Below the pieces are notes generated by a model. That model saw only the letters and a list, made by a program, of their open reading frames with translations, was not told the origin of the DNA and searched no databases. From the NCBI GenBank assembly GCA_012267605.1, contig JAAXGF010000330.1, positions 1 to 6,969 of the forward strand: a DNA stretch of 6,969 nt. The letters run 5' to 3'. Below are positions 6,168-6,969 of this stretch, piece by piece. This DNA comes from Alphaproteobacteria bacterium (GTDB lineage Bacteria > Pseudomonadota > Alphaproteobacteria > JAAXGF01). Position 1 is the stretch's first letter; every line of letters starts with the position of its first letter. Made by a program: the position numbers and the translations under genes.

Positions 6168-6189
6168 GAGGCTCCTGCGAATTTTTTAT
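6161..6189 (+). promoter_or_regulatory. Candidate promoter of the crRNA-like RNA
   Basis: On the plus strand TTGTCA (6161-6166; five of six) is followed after 17 bases by TTTTAT (6184-6189; four of six). This would start RNA synthesis near 6196, the first base of the repeat-like element. Its -35 overlaps the -35 of minus-strand P1 almost completely. A stronger-looking plus-strand alternative is TTGCCC (6078-6083), 17 bases, and perfect TATAAT (6101-6106), which would start near 6113 and give a longer precursor. Confidence 0.45.
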
Positions 6190-6195
6190 TTTGAG

Positions 6196-6230
6196 GTCGT
6201 GAAATCACCTGTCTAGGTGCGGATTGAAAC
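6196..6230 (+). repeat. Lone CRISPR-repeat-like element
   Basis: It begins GTCGTG and ends AGGTGCGGATTGAAAC, the latter matching the conserved 3' end of type I-C repeats (GGATTGAAAC). A perfect 5-bp stem with a 4-base loop lies at 6206-6219. There is only one copy in the window and no adjoining array. The upstream arm differs from the candidate partial repeat at 1-22, as expected of a diverged pseudo-repeat that avoids recombination with the array. Confidence 0.8.
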
Positions 6231-6252
6231 ATTGACTGTTTCGTATCTATTT

Positions 6253-6291
6253 GAAGCCAAATGACTTACGTCGTTTGGCTTCTGTTTTTTT
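6253..6291 (+). terminator. Rho-independent terminator of the plus-strand RNA
   Basis: GAAGCCAAATGAC (6253-6265) pairs with GTCGTTTGGCTTC (6270-6282) in a 13-bp stem with one U-G wobble and a TTAC loop, followed by TGTTTTTTT (6283-6291). Read on the minus strand no T-tract follows the hairpin, so it serves the plus-strand RNA and not cas3, whose stop is seven bases beyond the T-tract. Confidence 0.88.
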
Positions 6292-6297
6292 AGCTAG

Positions 6298-6969
6298 TCA
6301 AAGAACGAATTGTTCAGCTTCGTAATTGCAGGCACCAAGTTGGTCATCATAGCTGGAACTCCAGAAAAATATGGATTCGTCCTTGAGCAACGGAGTGATG
6401 ACACCAGTGCTGCGGGAATTCTGAAATTCCGATTCGTAAAGATTGATCGTGAAACGCTGGCACTGGCGGGCAAGGTCAGCGGTAAGGTGCTGCTGCTGGC
6501 GAATTCTTTCGATAAGGTCTCTGCCACCTCCATACGGCACGAGGATAGCCCGCGTTTCATCGTCGATCAGTTGGCAGGCTTTGGCAGCAGCGGGAAAATC
6601 GAAGTTCTTGCTAGCTTGGTAGGCCCAGTCATTATTTGCCGAATCGGGACCGAGCGTTGCGTAAAGTCGTGCGAAATAGTGCTGATAGGTTTCCGACTGG
6701 TGCAGCGGTGCATCCGGGCATTCGGCGAGGAACGATTCGGTTTCTTGGGTAGCGGTCTTGTAAGCACCACGGGGCATGCCGCCCGAAGGCGGTGTGAATA
6801 CGATAACAGGCCCGGGCTTGGGTAAGTGGTCTTCGCGATTGCAGCGGCCAGCGGTCTGGATGATGGAGTCCAGCGGGCCGAGGGCACGATAGGCAATAGG
6901 GAAATCTACGTCCACTCCTGCTTCAATGAGTTGGGTCGAAATGAGCCGGCAGATTTTGCTCCCTTCAAG
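6298..6969 (-). CDS. cas3: Cas3 helicase-nuclease, C-terminal part (cut by the window edge)
   Basis: Cas3 is recruited by Cascade to a complete R-loop, unwinds the DNA and degrades it. The visible frame runs from the window edge (LEGSKICRLISTQLIEAG...) to TGA at 6298, 223 codons. Seen near its start are superfamily 2 helicase motif V (STQLIEAGVDVDFP) and motif VI (QTAGRCNRED, with the arginine finger), followed by about 170 residues of the Cas3 C-terminal region. The HD nuclease domain and motifs I-III would lie beyond the right edge. A shorter start at a GTG inside motif V should not be used. The gene precedes the Cascade promoter region by 283 bases, so cas3 is probably transcribed separately and lies outside the unit targeted by the crRNA-like RNA. 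No terminator is seen for it on its own strand. Confidence 0.95.
   Translation of the reverse strand, partial: LEGSKICRLISTQLIEAGVDVDFPIAYRALGPLDSIIQTAGRCNREDHLPKPGPVIVFTPPSGGMPRGAYKTATQETESFLAECPDAPLHQSETYQHYFARLYATLGPDSANNDWAYQASKNFDFPAAAKACQLIDDETRAILVPYGGGRDLIERIRQQQHLTADLARQCQRFTINLYESEFQNSRSTGVITPLLKDESIFFWSSSYDDQLGACNYEAEQFVL

Larger units (their letters stand above)
6196..6291 (+). ncRNA. CreR/CreA-like regulatory RNA: crRNA-like guide against the cas promoter
   Basis: This is a single transcription unit opposite to all cas genes. It contains, in order, a repeat-like element (6196-6230), a spacer-like guide beginning at 6231, and a strong terminator hairpin (6253-6282 plus T-tract). 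The repeat has stem CACCT/AGGTG (6206-6210, 6215-6219) around GTCT, then exactly 11 bases CGGATTGAAAC (6220-6230), the handle length that Cas5c makes in type I-C. The guide matches the cas promoter (6113-6129). In known CreR/CreA RNAs, Cascade carrying such a guide represses cas genes because the partial match allows binding but not Cas3 cleavage. I infer the same here: when Cascade is plentiful or crRNAs are scarce, the operon is turned down. No second repeat is evident; the terminator hairpin may act as the 3' end. Expression has not been shown. Confidence 0.75.
6015..6297. other. Intergenic control region between cas3 and the Cascade operon
   Basis: This 283-base stretch has no recognisable protein gene but is full of signals. 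It holds the operon leader (6015 to about 6092 or 6131), two minus-strand promoter candidates, the guide target, two plus-strand promoter candidates, and the repeat-guide-terminator RNA. A 10-codon frame MKAFSIKSFT on the minus strand (6060-6028) ends 13 bases before the GTG of the small gene; it has no good Shine-Dalgarno and may be chance. The region is notably more AT-rich than the genes, with a core around 6085-6145. Confidence 0.75.

Noticed and set aside
6107..6195. A toxin partner (creT-like) that would make this a CreTA toxin-antitoxin pair
   Set aside because: The only plus-strand frames between the upstream promoter and the repeat-like element are ATG-GCG-stop (6128-6136) and a TTG-started 27-codon frame (6111-6194) without a ribosome site. 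Neither shows tandem rare codons or toxin-like features, so a stand-alone regulator is the simpler reading.
6196..6230. The lone repeat as the first unit of a normal CRISPR array
   Set aside because: No second copy occurs within the following 700 bases; a terminator and the end of cas3 follow within about 70 bases, leaving no room for an array.
6253..6282. The hairpin as a terminator for cas3
   Set aside because: On the minus strand it is followed by AAATAG, not a T-tract, so it works only in the plus direction.
6310..6825. A 171-codon open frame on the plus strand
   Set aside because: It lies antisense to the cas3 C-terminal region, which has clear helicase motifs and is the true gene.

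Overview
The window holds most of a type I-C CRISPR-Cas locus from a bacterium. Every protein gene lies on the minus strand, so the locus reads from right to left: cas3 (C-terminal part only, cut by the right edge), a 283-base regulatory gap, a small unrecognised gene, cas5c, cas8c (with an internal start for the small subunit Cas11c), cas7c, cas4, cas1, cas2, and then a leader-like stretch running to the left edge. No cas6 is seen, as expected for I-C, where Cas5c cuts the pre-crRNA. Base composition is moderate, promoters look like ordinary sigma-70 boxes, and GTG starts occur. The host cannot be named from this sequence.

Layout: 1-202, CRISPR leader-like region, with the first ~22 bases possibly being the leader-proximal end of the first repeat; 203-2303, adaptation genes cas2, cas1 and cas4; 2300-5724, Cascade genes cas7c, cas8c/cas11c and cas5c; 5727-6014, a 95-residue protein of unknown function at the head of the Cascade operon; 6015-6297, a dense non-coding control region; 6298-6969, the end of cas3. 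Coupling within the operon is tight: cas1/cas2 overlap by 1 base, cas7c/cas4 overlap by 4, and the small gene is 2 bases from cas5c.

The most interesting part is the control region. On the plus strand, opposite to all cas genes, there is a lone CRISPR-repeat-like element (6196-6230). It has a 5-bp stem and exactly 11 bases from stem to end, finishing in the I-C-like GGATTGAAAC. A spacer-like stretch and a strong Rho-independent terminator (6253-6291) follow. The first 17 bases after the repeat (6231-6247) match a minus-strand site in the cas operon promoter region (6113-6129) at 15 of 17 positions. The two mismatches fall at guide positions 6 and 12, the bases that Cascade flips out of the duplex. 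This is the expected architecture of a crRNA-like autorepressor (CreR/CreA-type RNA): Cascade loaded with this RNA would sit on its own promoter without a long enough match for Cas3 cleavage. CreR-type regulation is known in other CRISPR systems. This particular RNA, its terminator-ended form and the linked small protein are the parts worth testing.
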